Part shown: positions 61,075-64,000 of the stretch, in pieces
Layout: each line of letters starts with the position of its first letter
How positions within the stretch are numbered: position 1 is the first letter of the stretch
Assembly: GCA_900107365.1 (NCBI GenBank)
Contig: FNPS01000009.1
Coordinates: 1-64,000, forward strand
Reading direction: 5' to 3'
Length of the DNA stretch: 64,000 bases
Origin: Flavobacterium aquidurense
Lineage (GTDB): Bacteria; Bacteroidota; Bacteroidia; Flavobacteriales; Flavobacteriaceae
Translations under genes and position numbers: made by a program
The notes under the pieces: model-generated
Database searches by the model: none
What the model saw: only the letters and a program-made list of their open reading frames with translations
What the model was told of the DNA's origin: nothing

Positions 61075-64000
61075 ATGAATTTAATACGTTTTGCACTCCG
61101 CAAACCCATCTCCATATTAGTATTGGTGGCTGGTTTATTTTTCTTCGGAATTGGTGCCATCAAGGACATTAAGGTAGATATTTTACCGAAAATGAATTTG
61201 CCGGTAATTTATATCGCGCACCCTTTTGGAGGTTATACACCAGACCAAATGGAGGCTTATTTTGCCAAAACTTACGTCAACATTTTACCTTTTGCAAATG
61301 GGGTAAAATCGGTTGAAACCAAAAATATTCAGGGGTTAATGATTATGAAATTAACCTATTATGAAAACACGAACATGGCGCAGGCGGCTGCCGAGCTGAG
61401 TTCGCTTTCCAACAGAATCCAGGCGGCTTTTCCTCCGGGAACTCAGCCTCCGTTTATCATTCGTTTTGATGCTTCGTCTTTGCCAATTGGACAATTGGTT
61501 TTGAGCAGTAAAATCAGATCGAATAATGAATTACAGGATTTAGCCAACGTTTACGTTCGTGCTTCGTTTACTTCGATTCCGGGATTATTGTCTCCGGCAC
61601 CTTTCGGCGGAAGCCCAAGAACTATAGAGGTTAACGTAGATCCGGATTTATTGCGTTCGCACAATATGACGCCGGACCAAATTGTAGAAGCCATTCGAAT
61701 TAACAACCAGACAGCTCCATCCGGAAACGTGAGAATGGGTAATACTAATTATATTACACCAACCAATAATACCATTAAGGAAGTTAAAGATTTTGAAAAT
61801 ATTCCGTTGTTTAAAGGAAGTGTTCAAAACTTAAAATTAGGCGATGTTGCAACCGTAAAAGACGGTGCCGATATTACGCAGGGTTATGCTTTGGTAAACG
61901 GAAAACGTTCGGTTTATATCAGTATTGCAAAAGCCGGTGATGCTTCCACCTGGGATGTGGTTCAGAAACTGAAAGCTGAATTGCCTAAAATTCAGAGTAC
62001 ACTTCCTGAAGATGTAAAATTATCATACGAATTTGACCAGTCGGTTTATGTAATCAACTCGGTGAAAAGTTTAATTACAGAGGGAATTATCGGTGCGGTT
62101 TTAACCGGATTAATGGTTTTACTTTTCCTTGGCGACAGACGTGCGGCTTTGATCGTAATCTTAACCATCCCAATTTCGATTATTTCCGGAGTTTTATTCC
62201 TGAAATTATTTGGGCAAACCATCAACTTAATGTCTTTAAGCGGATTGGCTTTGGCAATCGGAATTTTAGTGGATGAAAGTACCGTAACGATCGAAAATAT
62301 TCACCAGCATCTCGACATGGGAAAACCCAAGGCACTCGCCATTTGGGATGCCTGTCAGGAAATTGCCTTGCCTAAATTATTGATCTTACTTTGTATACTA
62401 GCGGTTTTTGCTCCGGCATTTACGATGGTTGGAATTCCGGGAGCGTTGTTCTTGCCATTGGCATTAGCAATTGGATTCTCAATGGTAATTTCATTTTTAC
62501 TTTCGCAAACCTTTGTTCCCGTAATGGCGAACTGGTTAATGAAAGGACACGAGAAACACGAACATGGTCCGGAAATTACAGACGATGAAGCCGAATTTAA
62601 CAAATGCGGATTAACACCCGAATCTGAGAAACAGTTAATCACGCAGAAAAAAGATTACGTTGAAAGAAACGACACAGATGGCAACGGAAAAATAGGTGCT
62701 TTCGAGCGTTTCAGAATCCGATTCATGAGAACTTTAGATCGCTTGTTTCCATACAAAAAAGCAGCTGCTCTGATCTATCTTGTTTGTGCTACATTGCTTG
62801 CGGTTACCTTTATTACATTCATCGGAAAAGATGTTTTCCCGAAAGTAAACTCAAGTCAGTTTCAGCTGAGAATGCGTGCTCCTGATGGAACCCGTTTAGA
62901 GCGTACCGAAGAAAAAGCGATTATCGTTTTGAAGGAATTGCAAAAAATGGTCGGTAAAGAACATATCGGAATTTCGTCTGTATATGTAGGGCAACACCCT
63001 TCGTTGTTCTCGATTAACCCGATTTATTTGTTCATGGCTGGTTCTCACGAAGCAGTATTCCAGGTGAGTTTGAAAGAATATCACACGGATATGGATAACT
63101 TTAAAGACGATTTCAGAGCGCGAATTAAAAAAGTGTTGCCAGATGTAAAACTATCGTTTGAGCCAATCGAATTGACAGACAAAGTTTTGAGCCAGGGTTC
63201 TCCTACTCCAATTGAAGTTCGTATTGCCGGAAAAGACAAAAAACGAAATGAATTATACGCCAACAAAATTGTAGAAAAACTACAAAAAATAGCGTATTTC
63301 AGAGACGTTCAAATTGGTCAGCCAATTCATTATCCAGCAATGAATATTGATATTGACAGAACACGTGCTGCCGAATTAGGAGTTGATATGAATGATATTT
63401 CGAGATCACTTGTGGCTTCGACCTCATCTTCAAGATATACCGAGAAAAATACATGGGTTGACGAAAGAGCCGGATTGTCATACAACGTTCAGGTTCAGGT
63501 TCCGTTAAACCAAATGAAAAGCAAAACCGATATTGGAGAAATTCCGGTATTGAAAAACTCGCTTCGTCCTGTTTTAAGTGACGTGGCTAAAATTACACCC
63601 GGTTTTGTTAGCGGTGAAAATGACAATTTAGGGGCTATGCCATACATTACCGTTACAGCAAACATCTATCAGACCGATTTGGGGACGGCCTCAAAAGACG
63701 TAGCTGCAACAATAAGCTCATTGGGAGAATTACCGCGCGGTTTATTCATTAGCCCAATTGGTTTAAGTAAAGTATTGGAGGAAACATTAAGTAGTTTGCA
63801 AGTAGGATTATTGGTTGCCATCTTTGTAATCTTCTTAATGTTAGCCGCTAATTTCCAATCGTTCAAAGTGTCACTGGTTATTTTAACAACCGTTCCTGCG
63901 GTGGTTTTAGGAGCCCTATTAATGCTGACGATTACAGGTTCAACCCTAAACTTACAATCGTATATGGGAATCATCATGTCGGTTGGGGTTTCGATCGCAA
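61075..64000 (+). CDS. RND efflux transporter permease, C-terminus missing (window edge)
   Basis: This frame is open from ATG 61075 to the window end, about 975 residues. It is an AcrB/HAE1-type pump. The N-terminal first helix LIRFALRKPISILVLVAGLFFFG is followed by porter domains and helices TM2-6. The proton-relay segment reads LAIGILVDESTVTIENI (the family has VDDAIVVVEN-type residues). The region between TM6 (ending FVPVMANWLMKG) and TM7 (AALIYLVCATLLAVTF) has a long hydrophilic loop with the EF-hand-like DTDGNGKIGAFE (533-544). It partners with the TolC-like protein upstream. Confidence 0.92.
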   Translation, partial: MNLIRFALRKPISILVLVAGLFFFGIGAIKDIKVDILPKMNLPVIYIAHPFGGYTPDQMEAYFAKTYVNILPFANGVKSVETKNIQGLMIMKLTYYENTNMAQAAAELSSLSNRIQAAFPPGTQPPFIIRFDASSLPIGQLVLSSKIRSNNELQDLANVYVRASFTSIPGLLSPAPFGGSPRTIEVNVDPDLLRSHNMTPDQIVEAIRINNQTAPSGNVRMGNTNYITPTNNTIKEVKDFENIPLFKGSVQNLKLGDVATVKDGADITQGYALVNGKRSVYISIAKAGDASTWDVVQKLKAELPKIQSTLPEDVKLSYEFDQSVYVINSVKSLITEGIIGAVLTGLMVLLFLGDRRAALIVILTIPISIISGVLFLKLFGQTINLMSLSGLALAIGILVDESTVTIENIHQHLDMGKPKALAIWDACQEIALPKLLILLCILAVFAPAFTMVGIPGALFLPLALAIGFSMVISFLLSQTFVPVMANWLMKGHEKHEHGPEITDDEAEFNKCGLTPESEKQLITQKKDYVERNDTDGNGKIGAFERFRIRFMRTLDRLFPYKKAAALIYLVCATLLAVTFITFIGKDVFPKVNSSQFQLRMRAPDGTRLERTEEKAIIVLKELQKMVGKEHIGISSVYVGQHPSLFSINPIYLFMAGSHEAVFQVSLKEYHTDMDNFKDDFRARIKKVLPDVKLSFEPIELTDKVLSQGSPTPIEVRIAGKDKKRNELYANKIVEKLQKIAYFRDVQIGQPIHYPAMNIDIDRTRAAELGVDMNDISRSLVASTSSSRYTEKNTWVDERAGLSYNVQVQVPLNQMKSKTDIGEIPVLKNSLRPVLSDVAKITPGFVSGENDNLGAMPYITVTANIYQTDLGTASKDVAATISSLGELPRGLFISPIGLSKVLEETLSSLQVGLLVAIFVIFLMLAANFQSFKVSLVILTTVPAVVLGALLMLTITGSTLNLQSYMGIIMSVGVSIA
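62671..62706 (+). other. EF-hand-like calcium-binding loop encoded in the RND pump
   Basis: Codons 533-544 read DTDGNGKIGAFE. The 12-residue EF-hand rule is met: Asp1, Asp3, Asn5, Gly6, Ile8, Glu12. It lies in the cytoplasmic loop between TM6 and TM7, preceded by an acidic ITDDEAEF stretch. Function is unproven; only one loop is seen, whereas EF-hands usually pair. Confidence 0.65.

Noticed and set aside
62391..62588. Short frames within the RND pump gene on both strands
   Set aside because: The pump frame is continuous from 61075 with full family similarity, so these are shadows.

Overview
The window looks like chromosomal DNA from a Flavobacterium-like member of the Bacteroidota. The evidence is low GC, SusC/SusD and TonB-dependent receptors, weak ribosome binding sites, promoters of the TTTG-N19-TAnnTTTG type, and many short palindromic intergenic repeats. 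No rRNA, tRNA, CRISPR array, transposase or phage gene was seen. The last gene, an RND pump, is cut by the right edge; the first, a collagen-like surface protein, is cut by the left edge.

Layout. 1-8.5 kb (minus strand): two paralogous collagen-like secreted proteins, a thioredoxin-fold protein and a large Ig-like/FISUMP protein, probably cell-surface genes. 9.1-27.2 kb (minus): a pectin polysaccharide utilization locus read as GH28, SusC, SusD, alpha/beta esterase, DUF4861, three GH105, GH43, PL10-CE8, GH28 and CE12. 27.5-28.5 kb (plus): a divergent LacI-family regulator. 28.7-40.0 kb (minus): hexuronate uptake and catabolism (two ExuT-type MFS carriers, KduI, KduD, UxaC, KdgK, KdgA, UxaB, UxaA). 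40.5-41.4 kb (plus): another secreted esterase. 41.5-47.8 kb: a TonB receptor, DUF4374 lipoprotein and PepSY membrane protein, divergent from an AraC regulator; probably iron or siderophore uptake. 48.4-56.8 kb (plus): a pseudo-receiver protein, a tiny secreted peptide, an alginate-export-type porin, a CocE-like hydrolase, a 2H phosphoesterase, an AraC regulator and two SDRs, separated by elaborate repeats. 56.9-59.5 kb (minus): a PepSY-like secreted protein and a LytS/LytTR two-component pair. 59.7-64 kb (plus): a TolC-like protein and an RND pump.

How the genes work together. Pectin is de-esterified (CE8, CE12, esterases), cut (PL10, GH28, GH43), imported by SusCD, and reduced to monomers by GH105 and GH28. 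Unsaturated uronate goes through KduI/KduD, and galacturonate through UxaC/UxaB/UxaA. Both routes meet at 2-keto-3-deoxygluconate, which KdgK and KdgA convert to pyruvate and glyceraldehyde-3-phosphate. Three operon heads (first GH28, kduI, first MFS gene) carry the same 14-bp operator TGTAATCGATTRCA directly against the -7 promoter element. This predicts that one LacI-family repressor controls the whole pathway.

Most notable observations: the shared operator/promoter architecture; a canonical EF-hand loop in the cytoplasmic loop of the RND pump; two 12-bp direct repeats 21 bp apart between the AraC and TonB genes; 72-bp coding tandem repeats in the collagen-like gene; a hairpin between susD and the downstream enzymes; and several large nested palindromes.
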